Positions 23,027 to 34,687 of a stretch of 64,000 bases of DNA are shown here, piece by piece (within the stretch, counting starts at the first letter, position 1; each line of letters begins with the position of its first letter). The stretch lies in NCBI GenBank assembly GCA_031472005.1, contig PZJY01000008.1:1116001-1180000 (forward strand), written 5' to 3'. The stretch is from Tetracladium setigerum. Taxonomy: Eukaryota; Ascomycota; Leotiomycetes; Helotiales. Under the pieces are notes generated by a model. That model did not search any database and had not been told where the DNA came from. It saw only the letters and a list, made by a program, of their open reading frames with translations. The translations under genes were made by a program, and so were the position numbers.

Positions 23027-24051
23027 TGTGAAGGATTTGAAGATTTGGGCGGAGAGGTGGGAAGATTCGAAGGTGTCGATAGGTGAAGGAGGGAGTTGAG
23101 ACAAGCTTGATCAGATCAGGAGGAAGCTTCAAGCTCCAGATATCTGGCAGTGAGCTTGAGAAAAAAAGAACGGGCGAGTCAATCCAACCCCAAGGCGAAG
23201 GCTCACTTTCTGGAGGATTGAATGAAATGGTGGTGGGAGCATGACGTTCAATCAGGTCAGGATGAGGACGAGGCTGAAGAGTTGAGGCTTGTTTACCTTT
23301 TACGACTGCCGGTCTGTGTCCTCGGACAGTTGCTAGCTCAGCAGGAGCTTCCAGTGAATCAGGCACTATTTCTTTGCCAAGACAAGCTAGCGCTGAGCTT
23401 AAGTCAGCCAGTTGCTGCAGGCACATTGTCAACCAATTCATTATTCTTGAAATTGACGATCAATCTGATTCCTTTGCTTTTTTCTATTTCAACTCTTAGA
23501 TGTGCAAGAGTCAGACTGAAGGCAACTGTCCCATTTTCCAATCATATTCTTCCTCACCCGACACTTGTACTTTGATCCGCATCTATGCTCCACACTGTGT
23601 TACTCGGCGTGGACTGCGTGCTGCCCTGTGTCGATCGTGACCTCGTAAAGAATGATGAATGAGCTGCTGTGCCACACACATCTGAAAAGTAGCCGCAAGC
23701 GACGTTCGACATCAACGTCACTTCATGATTAAATCTCCTTTTCTTTCCTTCTATCTTATAATTCAGATCCATTCTTCTATTGTTTCCCGGCATCTACGGG
23801 CACGCTGAAAATGCTTTCTAAATTCTCCAATCGACAAACACCGAGCTCGCTTTTCTCCACGACGCGCTGGCTATGATGGTATCAAACACAACAAATGAAC
23901 AAAGTCTCGATCGACCCTCGAAATTAACCTCCGAGATAAAAACGCCTTCTCTCCAATGATGCAAGAAATAGGATGAAATAACTCCCTGCTCAAATGCTCA
24001 AAATCTCCTTCTTCTTTTTTTCCTTTTTGGTTGTTGCTCACCTCGCACCAT
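23027..24051. other. Intergenic, no gene seen
   Basis: 1 kb between the BTB start and the 3' end of the PAP2-like gene on the same strand. The open frames have no recognisable content. Confidence 0.5.
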
Positions 24052-25444
24052 TCACACTCTTCTCCCACTGTTAGCCGTCGTAGGCACCGGCTTCTTCAAC
24101 CTCAAACACCACAATAGCAAATCCTCCAGAGGCAAGAAAACCAAAATATATCGCTGCACATATACGCCAAACAGGCCACCAAGAACGCCATGCACGCATC
24201 CATATAGTAATGATTGGCCGTCGCCACAATTACGACCAGAATAAAACTCGGGTACGCCACTCCGAGCGCGGTATACCAAATCTGCCAGAACTTTGTCTTT
24301 CTCATCTCACCCGGTTCGAGCACTCGGCGGAAGATGCCAGAGTGGTAGACGAGTGTGACGCCGATGCAGAAGGCGTAGCCGAAGTGCATCGATGGCATCG
24401 CGGCGAGGGAGTTGACAAAATTGCCTTTCATGAAGACGGATTGTCCTTTGTTGTGGCCGACGGTGTCGAGGAATCCGTATTCTTCGGGGAGGAGTCGCGG
24501 TGGCATGCATGGGTAAACGACGAAGATGGAGAAGGCGAGGAAATTGGTAAGTGTGAGCGTGCGGCGGACGAGGGCGAAGGTGGTGAAGGATGGAGCGTTG
24601 TAATAGTACCATGCGATGAAGCTGCACGGGGCAAAAAAATAAGTTCAGTATGAAATCTTATGGCTTGGGGAATGCGTAGAGAGCTGGAAAACTAACCAAA
24701 CGGTACCGGGAATATGAATCAAAGCATACGACCGATTCAACAACGTCAACAGAGTTTGATGGCCATTCAAAAACCACCTCTGAACATCCACTTCCGCTAC
24801 AGGCCACAAGAAGCTCAACATGCTCGACTCCTCAAACTCCAAAATCTTCAAGGCATGGCCCTGTGCTACATCCCAAATCGTATCGGGAAACATTGCATTC
24901 GAGGATATTTTCGAGAGGCGGTACGCCGCGAAGGTGATGATCCAGTAAAACATCTCCATTAAGAACGGAAACTTCTGGAGGAGGCGACTGTGGTAGTGAT
25001 CGACAAAGCGAGAAGTATTAGGTGTATAAATCACCATTCCAAAACAACTTCTCTTCTTGGGAGGGTTCTTGCTAGTGCTACAAAGCGAGTCGAAGCTAGC
25101 GGTATCATCGTCAACTCCATAGGTCACCATGTAATCATCGGCTAGGAGGTCGTCTGAGGAGCGGCCAGCAGCATCACTTTCGGCGTCCGAGTCGGCGTCG
25201 AGAATGCTATAATCTTTCCTGCGGCGGGAGAAGATGGGGTAGTTTTTGCGACGGGTGAGGAACATGGAAATTACGAGGATGCTGGCTACCATCTGTTTTT
25301 TCGACTTGTTAGAACTTGTATTTTTGTTTTAATTGTGTTTTGGTTTGGAGTTCGTACAATTGGTTCTGCCCATCCTGGAAGTACCCAAGCGGGTGCACTT
25401 CCATACTCCGAGTCCCCAGATGCAACCGTGATGTTTAGCGACAT
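24052..25444 (-). CDS. PAP2_3 / Aur1-Ipt1-like inositolphosphotransferase family membrane protein
   Basis: Exon 1 (25444-25358) encodes 29 residues joined in phase to exon 2 (25292-24697) and exon 3 (24621-24052); introns are 65 and 75 nt. The protein has several membrane segments and the two lipid-phosphatase-like active-site blocks: MPSMHFGYAF and, later, ATANHYYMDA with the His and Asp that carry out phosphoryl transfer. The family includes inositolphosphorylceramide synthase-related enzymes of the Golgi/ER; the substrate is not visible. Near 24158-24166 the frame must shift by one missing base to reach a familiar C-terminus (FLPLEDLLLWCLRLKKPVPT, stop at 24052). Unshifted, it would stop at 24102 with an unconvincing end. 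Length is about 417 residues. Confidence 0.8.
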
Positions 25445-28400
25445 CTTATTAGGTCAAGTCCGGATCAAATGCCGTTCCGTTCCTTTTTTGGATGTCGAAG
25501 AACCCGAAGTATTCGAATTAAGTCTTACTATTAAATCGTATGTTTGAGTCCAAACATTTATCTGATCCGTCAAAGTTGGTTGAGCATGAAATTTTGTATT
25601 GTTCTGTTGTACAGAGCTTCCTAAGACCAAGGTGGACGGTGAGGTGGAACGCAACGCGGCAACGCTGGCTGAATTACAACAACAGAAAGGGGGCGAAGGA
25701 ACCCCTTTGAAAAGAAGCGAAAAAGAAAAAGGATTCGTGTGTCGTTCAAGTCCTTGAATTATTAATACGCGTACGGTGTGGACTGAAGAAGTTGGTTGCT
25801 TGTCGTTGACGAAAAGAATCCAGGGGCAGGCAGACGGAAGAGACAGGATATGAAGAAGTATGTATGTATGAATGAATGAACAAGAGGTTGAAAACAGGAA
25901 CAGGAAGAGCAAGACGCAACTATGTAATGACGGAGCATCCGCCCATCCCACTCAAATCCGTTTCCAAGAGAAACCAAGAAAAGTAACGAGTGTGGAGAAA
26001 GGAAGGGAAGCTATATCTCGGCGTCATGCTGTGTATGGACCTGGGCAAGATATACAGCACGGCTTCATCTACTTGGCCATCCCGATGTCATGCCTTTCAC
26101 AAATCCACACACTTCAAGATATTGAAACACCACGACTCCACCACTCCGCCGGCACCTACAGTACAGCAAGAGTCCGCTCGCCGATCATCATTCCCAGATA
26201 CTTTAGCCCGTCTCGTCTTCTCGAAAAGGCTATCTATTCGTTGTCAGTGAGATAATGACCGAGAGATCCGGCAGATGTAACAGTTTGTTGTGCGGAGGGC
26301 TTGTGTTGCACTGTTGCGCCGCTGCCATGCAACATCCAACGAAGAAGCTGTTCATCCGATATTTTCACACGACGGCATCGGAGGCAAAGCTGACGAGAAG
26401 CGAGGTTTAGAAACTTAGAGTGCCTACCACATTACTCGTTTGAGCCATGGCACACGACACAACACATTGCCAACAGTACCATAGGGCTCGGCTTCCAATC
26501 TTATACAGGGCGGAGTACCGGGCGTCTCGTCTCTTTTGCCAGATAAGAAAAGAGGATGTGGGTCGAGGATGTTTGAGAAGATGATCCATTATTTCCGGAG
26601 GCAAAAGAATGGAGAGAGAGGTTCGTAGAAATTTCCTATTCTGGGACGTCCCAAGTCATCCTGGCGTCTGGACTCTTTGACGTCCACCTTCGACGAGTAG
26701 CGGATGTGGAGTTGAGTAATGCTGAAATTGCTGGGGCCATTGGTTAACCTTGCGCGGAATGCAACCGCCTGGAGTTTGCTGGTAGGGTACTACTGGACCT
26801 CTTTCTTTTGGATGCGAGGCACGATGTTCCGAAAGAGAGAAGAGAGTACCAAGTACGATTGATACGGTTTGTACGGAGGTAAGGAAGTTGCTCGCGTGCC
26901 CCCAACATGCGACGTGGGGATTTTCTATGATGCCAAGATCCAAGAGTCTGGTACGCGTCCAAATCATGTTGACGTCTCTTGGCCACTTGATAAAGTTCAA
27001 CAAAGGCAAGACCAAATAATAATAGCTGCTGCTGTACCTTTTTCTATGGAGAGCAAAAAGGGCAATCAAACAGAATTTCCTGTTCATGATTCTCGTTCCA
27101 TTCCTTATTACGGAGTATCTATCACCCTTCTCCTGTCCGACTTGGAAGTATGGAACATTCTTTGCGAGCTCCGAGCAGTGAGGCTCCTCCGTACAGCAGG
27201 TACAGTATGGTCGTACAGCAGGATTCTACACACGTCCAACGACTCATGTTCCAAACCTTGTCCTGAGCTTCTCTTTTTACTTTCTTTTCTTTGCCTTTCC
27301 TAATCTTCAATTGCCCCTTACCAAAAGACTAAATTTCCTCTGCCCTTAATTTCAATTCTTACCGTACCGACGCCTGCTCATCTCAGACACCTTGCTCTCA
27401 GCTCACCTCCAGAGTTATTGATCTCGATCTCGATATTCGACACATCATAGAACACACAGCCAACTTCTTCACAAAGAAAAAGAAGGAAGGAAAAGGAGGA
27501 TCATGCTCGGCCATCGTCATCCGCTCAACGCCCAGCCGCTTGGCTGCATCGCTCCCCTGCTTGAAGTCCGCTGGATGATTATCGGCTAAATTTATTCTCC
27601 CTTGGTGGTGTGGACGTTCCATCCGTCAGTCCCGTACGTGAGGTTTTGGAAGTGGTGAGCTGTTCGCGTCTATTTTGTTTTGGGTAACCATCTCGTCTCG
27701 CTACCTACGCTACTGTAGTAGGGGATAGGAAGACGAGGACGAGGCAGTGCTGTCTGTCTGTCTGTCTGACTGACTGTTGTACTCATCCACCAATCATTCG
27801 AGTAAAATATATACAGTACTGCGGCAATTCGTTCGTATCTTCCCTCCTCCAAATTCCCAAGTCTCTTGTGCACTCTTGGGGAACATCTTGGGGCCTCACG
27901 GGCTAATCATCAGCACAGTGGAACAGCGGATGCGTGGGAAATGATTCATCAAAAAGGAGACAACCGGTGAACATTGTATATTTAGGTTTGTATGTATTTC
28001 TTGGAGGGACGGAGTTTTCCTCCGCCAGGCAGTGTTTTCTCAAATGCAGAGTGAGATTGAGAACCAACTGCCCTCCGAGGATAGGTACAGCACATCATCT
28101 CTCGCAGCCTACCGAAATCGCTCCTCTCGCTCACTCTGACTCTGACTTCGATCGAAGCAGAAATTCTCCAGCCATCTCGGCCAGACTTTTGCAAGTTTTG
28201 TCTGCATCTTGCCTTCCCGCTCCCTCCAATGTATATGATGGTACGAATGACATATTATATACATCTAAAGGAGGTAAGCAGAACCATGAATCATCCCCAG
28301 CGCCGTAAAAATCTCATGATGTGCACAAAATGCTCGCTCAAAAAACAATTCAAAAAAAAGGGGGTGGGGGGAGGGGATATCTTCCTCCAAATCCCCTTCC

Positions 28401-28460
28401 CAGCTAGAAGAGAGCGCCTCTCTCTCTCGAATGCACGTTCGCTCTTTTCACAGAAAGGAA
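25445..28460. other. 3-kb gene-free interval
   Basis: The longest interval without a recognised gene. It has a CTGT/CTGA tetramer repeat near 27751-27775 and short ATGT/GAAT repeats near 25858-25880. Open frames on both strands are below 150 codons and show no domain. It could hold a non-coding RNA or a fast-evolving small gene, but I see nothing to support one. Confidence 0.45.
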
Positions 28461-30918
28461 TCAGAATCTTCTGGCTCTCTTTCGGGAACTTCGTCGTTCA
28501 ATGCCTACTTCTTCCTCCTCCTCTGCATCTGCCGCCTTGGACTTTCGCCTCTTCACAACCTTTGCGCCCTTCGTAGTCTTGACGGCCTCACTGGCATCTC
28601 GGGTGGCTTCCCGACCTTCAGTGGATTCCCTGGCAAGTTTACGGGCGGCCCGTTCCTCTGATGGTCGAATGAAGCGATGAATCGTACGATGATCCAAGAC
28701 GCGCTCCTCGTCATCTTCCGAATTCTCTCGCTCAGTCTTAGGCCATCCATAGCCATACAACTTGCTGTGTCTCTCGCAGCGAGGGCATGAGGAACGGGTG
28801 AAGTAAGCATCTTTCTGAACGAAAGGTTCCTCACAGATCTTGCACACAATCCAGCAGGAAGCAGGCTCCGCCAAAAGTGCAGGCGTGTAGACATAGTCAC
28901 CTGGAACTCGTACAGATGGCGCATGGTCCTTGTCAACAACTGGGATGGACTGCTTCCGCTTCCGCTTCTTCTCTCCGCTTTTCTGGACTGGCGAGTTTTT
29001 TGCCTGAGACCTCGTTGTAATCATTCCATCCAGAATTGCAGTTGCCTCGTCTGTAACAGCTGGATGTTCGGCACTGGTTGATTCGTCTACTAAGAGAGTT
29101 TCGCCAGCGTCTGCTTGCTCCATAAGCCCAGCAGTCTTGGTGCCTCTGGTCTTGCCAATTTTCAAAACAGCAGGGCTGATGACTCTTGGTGCGACAACAA
29201 TGGCATCCTCTTCACTAACCGAAGTGGCATCCATGGCGGTCTGGTTCTTGATGCTTGGTTCAACAACAATGGTATCCTCATTGCTGGTCACAATAGCATC
29301 TTTACCCATCTGATCCTCAGCGATTGGTGTAAGGATAGTGGCATCCTCATCATTGACCAAAGTAGAATCCTTACCCGTCTGGTCCTCAATGCCTGATGTA
29401 GCAATAGTGGCATCCTCATCATTGGCCGAAGCATATTTACCCGTCTGCTCTTGGATGCTTGGTGTGACAATAGTGATATCTTCCTCATTGGCCGAAGGAG
29501 CATCTTTTACCGTCTGATACTCAACGCTCGGTGTGACAGTAATGGCATCCTCACCATTGACCGAAGTGGAATCTGTTGCTGTCTGATTCTCGACGCTTGA
29601 TGGCGAGGGGCTGGCACTAGATGGCGTGACTGATGATGGGACATCCTCACCAACGGATTCCGAAAAACTGAGATTCGTGTCTTCAGTCTTTACCTCTGTA
29701 TTGAGGCCAGTCTTCGCTCGCTTCGTCTTCGATGGGGATGGGTTCAGATTTGCCAATTCCCTCTCAAATTTGCGCTTCTTTGAAGGCGTAGGTGTAATGT
29801 CAGCCACGGTTTTTGATTCGAAAGAAGGTGACATTCGTAGCGGTGAGTCCACGTGCTTGAATCGAGAGGCGGTTCGTGGAGTTTTTTTGGAAACATGAGG
29901 TCGGATGTTCAGATCTGGGGTCATTGAGGCGTCACGCGAAGAGGAAACAGAAGTCTGTCTGGTCTTAGGTCTTCGACGAAGCGAGTACGACAGTCCCTCG
30001 GCTGCAGACTCGATAGACGACGTTGGGATACCTTCGGTTTCCGCTGATTTAGAAGCTGTCCATCCATTCCGGCAGAGACTTTCACAGGTCTTGCAAAGAC
30101 ACTCGCAATTGTCGTCTCCGAAATAGTTTTCACCTAGATAACGTGTTAGAACAGTTGAGAACCAACGATCAGGTCAGAAACTTGCCATAGCTGACAGTTA
30201 CTTCCTCCCCTTCCTCGATATTCCTGTATGCGAGAATTTCCATTCCACTGTTTCCGGTAGGGTTGAGACGAGCATTTGCATCACAGTCATGATTGGCAAA
30301 TCGCGCTGGGCCGAGAAATAATGAAGCTGTGCCACTGCGACCTGAGACCACGATGCTGAAATCCCTCCTACTCGACTTGATAAATTCCTCTTCTTCCTCC
30401 GTCATGTGAACCTGAACACCACATAGATACTTCACAGTCTGTCCCTTCTTGATGTACCGTCTTGCCGTAACAGCAGCCTCATGTGTCACCACAGTATATC
30501 GATTGGTTGTCGAGACTTCGAATGGACAATCCGCCAGATAAATGTTGACATACTTTCGAAGATGCGCACGGAAATCGGCCTTCTCCTTGTCTGTCTTCAG
30601 ACTGTCGGAGAACTTCTTTAGTCCTGGAAGAGCAAGCAATTCGGCCTCAGCTCTGGCGGGGTCTTCCTCCACAATCACTCGCTTCTGGAGAATTCCTGTG
30701 ACTGCCTCTTCCGTAATCCCTCGGGAGGAGTGGTATGCATTTCTATTCTTTCGAATCGCGCTCCAGAAGTACACCTTTTAGAAGTCAGGAGATATCCGTG
30801 GAGAAAGTCGAGTTTGTTTACTTACGTGATCAACAAGCGCATCTGTCAGTATATCGTCGTACGCACTCAACTGTGCAAGCGTGAGTCGCTGCTTCTTTGG
30901 CGAGGTAAACTTCGGCAT
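28461..30918 (-). CDS. set9: Histone H4-K20 methyltransferase SET9
   Basis: Three exons (30918-30826, 30774-30186, 30133-28461) encode 784 residues. SET9/KMT5 methylates H4 Lys20, used in DNA-damage checkpoint signalling. The N-terminal helical part (LTLAQLSAYDDILTDALV, then YFWSAIRKNRNAYHSSRG) leads into the SET domain, with KKGQTVKYLCGVQV, GPARFANHDCDANARLN, VSYGENYFGDDNCECLCKTC, i.e. the SAM-binding NH, the catalytic Tyr region and the post-SET Cys cluster. A second Cys cluster (CKICEEPF...SSCPRCERH) lies near the C-terminus. Intron 1 is a normal 51-nt GT-AG. Intron 2 (30134-30185) has a GC donor (GCAAGT), required to keep SYGENYF in frame. Between them residues about 408-547 form six 22-23-residue acidic repeats. 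Confidence 0.93.
29175..29594 (-). repeat. Six tandem 69-nt coding repeats in SET9
   Basis: Translated, the units share the pattern xxQTxxDxTSxNxEDAIxVxPS and recur every 22-23 residues. They are degenerate enough to be an old expansion. They sit in the linker between the SET domain and the C-terminal Cys cluster. Confidence 0.85.
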
Positions 30919-31654
30919 TGCGATTGGGTTTGTTGTATCTGCGGTCTTTGCGACAACGAAAGAAGTTGGTTCTCGCTGGAAAGCAGTGTTGGATTGGATT
31001 GATGACTTGAATGCGCCGAGGGAAATGAGAATGAAACGAATGCGAAAGAAGTCACAAGGAGTGTATAAAGGGAGAGACAACTTTTCGAAAAGATCCAGTA
31101 ATGATTCGTGCCCAATGGAATTGCGTGGGCTTCTGAGGTTGTGAAAACCTCGTTGGCGGCAGGTTGTTTACTTGTCTGTCAACAAGGGAGAGAAGATGCC
31201 GAAGGAGAGGCGAGAGAGGGAAGGCTCTTGGAAGGCTGCGCGCGGAGAATCAGGGGTGTCTTACCGATGCGTGGTCAGTGGCCGGTGTTGTGCATATGAG
31301 GGTTGGAGAGAGCATATTGGAAGCAGGAGAACAGCAACGAGCAGACCTTGAAGATATATGTTTGTGTAGATTGTGCTGGAGATATTTAACAATTACCTAT
31401 TTACAACTGGAATAAAGTACATTGTGCGGCTGAGAATAGGAGTGACCTGGTATTGTGGTGAAATGGGAATCTACTTCACCTCTTCCAAGTGAGTTATTAG
31501 TTGAGCATGCCGTTTTGGCCTCAGGCACAACACACACAAGCAAGGCTCGCCAGCGAGCGAGTGGACGGGACTTTTGCCAAATCGCGAACTTTATGCTGCA
31601 GGAGAAGGAAGAGCTCCCTTTGACGACAAGACTCAAACTTCAGGTGCTGCCACA
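30919..31654. other. Divergent promoter region SET9 / uL14m
   Basis: 736 bp between two divergent genes. No gene of its own; short open frames only. It should contain both promoters. Confidence 0.5.
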
Positions 31655-32217
31655 ATGATTCAACTAAAGGTATGTATATGGTTCTACTGGTCTGCGATAA
31701 AACCATTGGCTTACATCTTCGCAGACGATGCTCAATTGCATCGACAATTCGGGCGCCGCCATTGTCGAATGCGTCCAGGTAATGAAGATGAAGCGACACG
31801 CAAAGATTGGTACATCATCACCAAAGTACTCTCGCCAGCGATACATACTAACACCTTTCCAGGTGACCGAATCATCGTCGTTGTGCAGAAGCAACGCAAT
31901 TTCGCCGAGTCTGGGCCGGGTGCGAGTGTGGGATTATCGGCCGCCAACAAGGTCCGTAGAGGAGATATTCGACACGCCATTGTCGTACGGACGGTCAAGA
32001 AGCTGCAGAGAGAGGATGGAAGTGTGGTGAAGTTTGATGATAATGCTTGCGTCTTGATCAACAAGGCGGGGGAGCCCATCGGGACCAGACTGACAGGTGA
32101 GCGGATCGAGTTGGACCTGGAGGAGATATACTAATACGTTTCGTAGGTGTTGTTGGTGTTGAGTTGAGGAAGATGAAATGGACGAAGATTTTGTCTTTGG
32201 CACCCATGCATTTGTAG
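31655..32217 (+). CDS. MRPL38: Mitochondrial large-subunit ribosomal protein uL14m
   Basis: Four exons (31655-31669, 31725-31809, 31863-32096, 32147-32217) give 134 residues. The first coding exon has only five codons (MIQLK). The protein follows the bacterial L14 pattern throughout: MLNCIDNSGAAIVECVQVMK, GDRIIVVVQKQRN, NKVRRGDIRHAIVVRT, FDDNACVLINKAGEPIGTRL and the end ILSLAPMHL. Yeast MRPL38 is the mitochondrial L14, and the sequence resembles that bacterial-type branch and not cytosolic L23. It is probably imported without a long cleaved presequence. The frame is intact. Confidence 0.92.
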
Positions 32218-32494
32218 GAATATCAAGATGTGTATGTTTGTACGTTGCACTTGGCTTGCATTGTAGAATAGGTAGACTCGGTAGTTGGGGCGTTTGGCAT
32301 CTGATTTTTTGAAATCACACACTTTCCACCGAATCTATATCTCCTCTCGCCTTTTGGTCGCTACTCTATCTGACTATAACCCATTTTCCGCCCAACACCT
32401 TTGCCATGCACATGTGTGTGTAACGCCGTAAACTGCAAAAGAACGCAAATCGCAAAGAACGCCACCTTGGTCATCCAACCCCGGGGTATAATAA

Positions 32495-33152
32495 TTATGT
32501 GAAAATGTGACCGCAACCGCAGCACACGTAGAAAAGTTTCTGGTCCTATTAGTACTGGACGGCCAATGTGCCTGAGGTAGCTACTTACCATACCGGTCTC
32601 CGCAGATCTCTGTTGAGACTGGAAGAAAACAGCATCCTCGGCCTTGCACTTTGGGCAAGTCTTGTTTGACCGTGGAAGCTAGAATACACAAGAAGTGGTT
32701 AGCAGAGGTACGCGTAAGAATGTCCTCTGACCGCTCCTATAACTTGGAAGTCGTCTTCTCCCGGCCCGAGGCATCGTCTGCGGCGCCACTCTCCTTTCTC
32801 CCCTCGCACATCACCACACAACCACAGAGTAAGCAAAGAGGTAAACCCACGGTCGGATCAGATCCAACATCCTGGGTTACACCAGCTGTCTCTCCTACAG
32901 CATTGTTGAGGACGTTGCGGAAAACGCAGGACGATGCAGCTGGCTCAGAGTACTGGCAAGTTCGGCATGCGAATTGAAGGCGATGCGTTTCGGGGTCTTC
33001 TTTTGGGTACAGCATATTGGAGCTAGGTGGTTGTCAGTACATGTCAAAGGGGGGAAGGGGTAGAATTCTCACCATTCACTGCAAAATCGGAAGGTGATCT
33101 GTTCCATGGGCTTTGCCTCGTCGCCGGCGGCGCTGGGTGCTGGTGAAGACAT
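32495..33152 (-). CDS. RPB9: RNA polymerase II subunit RPB9
   Basis: Four exons (33152-33073, 33022-32851, 32678-32589, 32539-32495) encode 128 residues. RPB9 is a small zinc-ribbon subunit of RNA polymerase II affecting start-site choice and fidelity. The N-terminal zinc ribbon reads FRFCSECSNMLYP...FACRTCQY. The C-terminal one has CPKCKAEDAVFFQSQQRSAE followed by YVCCGCGHIF, a classic TFIIS-like ribbon. The third coding exon is preceded by a 172-nt intron, longer than its neighbours. It converges with uL14m, whose stop is 277 bp away. Confidence 0.95.
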
Positions 33153-33735
33153 GATTAATTTTTAGTTCTGTGGCGTTTAGCTTGTCGAAAGGCTTCGATG
33201 TCGTATTGTAAAGCTGAAAGGGAGGAAAATCGGGAAAAGTTATTATCAGTTGTCTTTTTATAGTCTTGACGCGTAGAGGCGCTGGATGGGAGTTGCTGGA
33301 TTTGTCGCGGTGAATGGTAGAGTCAATGGAGTGAGAGATCAGAAGAGGCTCGCGATTATCTGAGCCTGAGCCTGAGCCTCGAAGTCCAGGGTGCCAGGGT
33401 CACGCCTTGCCAAGTGCCACTAAACTGATTCTGGCTAGTCTAGTTTACCCCTCCATCCCCCGTCCCCCCGTTACCCAGCGGTTGACGTGACGTTCGTTCA
33501 TGCAACTTTTGGTCACCGGATTCTGGAAGGCTCGAGGGCGCAGGTCCCAACTGAACAACCACCCTCTGTCTCCATCCCATCCCATCCCCGCGCTACGAAA
33601 ACGAACCTGAACACAACAACATCCCCATCAACTTAGTCGACTGATTTACTTTCTGCTGTACCACCCAAATCACATTGAATCTCCTACCCACAGAAACTCA
33701 AGGAAGCTTCTCGCAGTCGTCCATCTACAATTACA
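33153..33735. other. Divergent promoter region RPB9 / ESS1
   Basis: 583 bp between divergent genes. It contains a GAGCCT hexamer repeat near 33360-33378. No gene. Confidence 0.5.
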
Positions 33736-34507
33736 ATGGTAAATGAGGCTTCACTTCCCCAACATCTTTTTGACTGTTTACTTGCAGCTTTCCCACCCAA
33801 CAGCACAACGTCCCACTGACGACCATTCTTAGGCAGATACAGGTCTCCCCGCTGGCTGGGAAGTGCGACACTCCAACTCCAAGAACCTTCCATACTATTT
33901 CAACGAGAGTCAAAAGTCTTCGCGATGGGAACCACCTGCTGGTACGGACACCGAGAAGCTCAAGACCTATATGGCAGAGCACCACTCGGCACCCGAAACC
34001 AGACCTGATGCCAGTGGTCCAAATGGGAGTTCAGCAAATGGTGGAAAGATTCGGGCAGCACATCTTCTCATTAAGCACAAGGATTCTCGTCGAGCCTCCA
34101 GTTGGCGCGAGGTGTGTATTCTTCCGGACTTGGCAGTGAAAAGACAGTTGGTAAAAGGCTTCGGCTGACCTTACTTTTTGTAGGCTGAAATCACACGTTC
34201 AAAAGAGCAAGCTATGACCATCCTTCTTGCTCACGAAGCTCGCATCCGTAGTGGACAGTCAACGTTGGGCCAACTCGCTGTGAGTGAGTCTGATTGCAGT
34301 AGTGCCAGGAAAATGGGTGATTTAGGCTTTTTCGGAAGGGGAGATATGCAAAAAGAGTTTGAGGATGCTTCTTTCAAACTCAAGCCAGGAGAAGTTAGCG
34401 GTGTGGTTGAGACTGCTTCTGGGTTGCATTTGATTGAACGGTAAGGGCCCATTGCCCGTTTCTGATTTGTGCCGGATGTTTGCTGACAATCTCAAAGGAT
34501 TGAATGA
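33736..34507 (+). CDS. ESS1: Ess1/Pin1 peptidyl-prolyl isomerase
   Basis: Four exons (33736-33738, 33833-34111, 34184-34440, 34498-34507) encode 182 residues. The first coding exon is just the ATG; a 94-nt intron follows and joins it in phase to ADTGLPAGWEVRHS. The last coding exon is 10 nt. The WW domain (GWEVRHSNSKNLPYYFN...SSRWEPP) binds phospho-Ser/Thr-Pro, for example on the RNA polymerase II tail. The parvulin domain has AAHLLIKHKDSRRASSWRE (phosphate-binding Lys/Arg), the catalytic-site SESDCSSARKMGDLGFFGRG and SGLHLIERIE. Nuclear. All catalytic landmarks are present. Confidence 0.95.
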
Positions 34508-34687
34508 TTAAGGATATCATACGACTTCATGAAACTCACTCATTTCATCATACATGTTTTGGATTGTGAGGGCAGCCACTGTAAATAGTTGCAGGACCAA
34601 CCTGAATGGCGGTAGCATTGCTGGTCAAATGCTTTCTATGAGAGGCACCTTTCTGAATCAAAAGCGTCGCTTAACTAAGACCACTAT

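Noticed and set aside
24102..24165. Alternative short C-terminus of the PAP2-like protein
   Set aside because: Keeping the written frame gives an end (CLWRICYCGV) unlike the family, whereas the neighbouring frame gives the PLEDLLLW...KKPVPT end that I recognise.
26656..27087. Minus-strand 143-codon frame in the 3-kb interval
   Set aside because: Irregular composition, no domain and no consistent start context.
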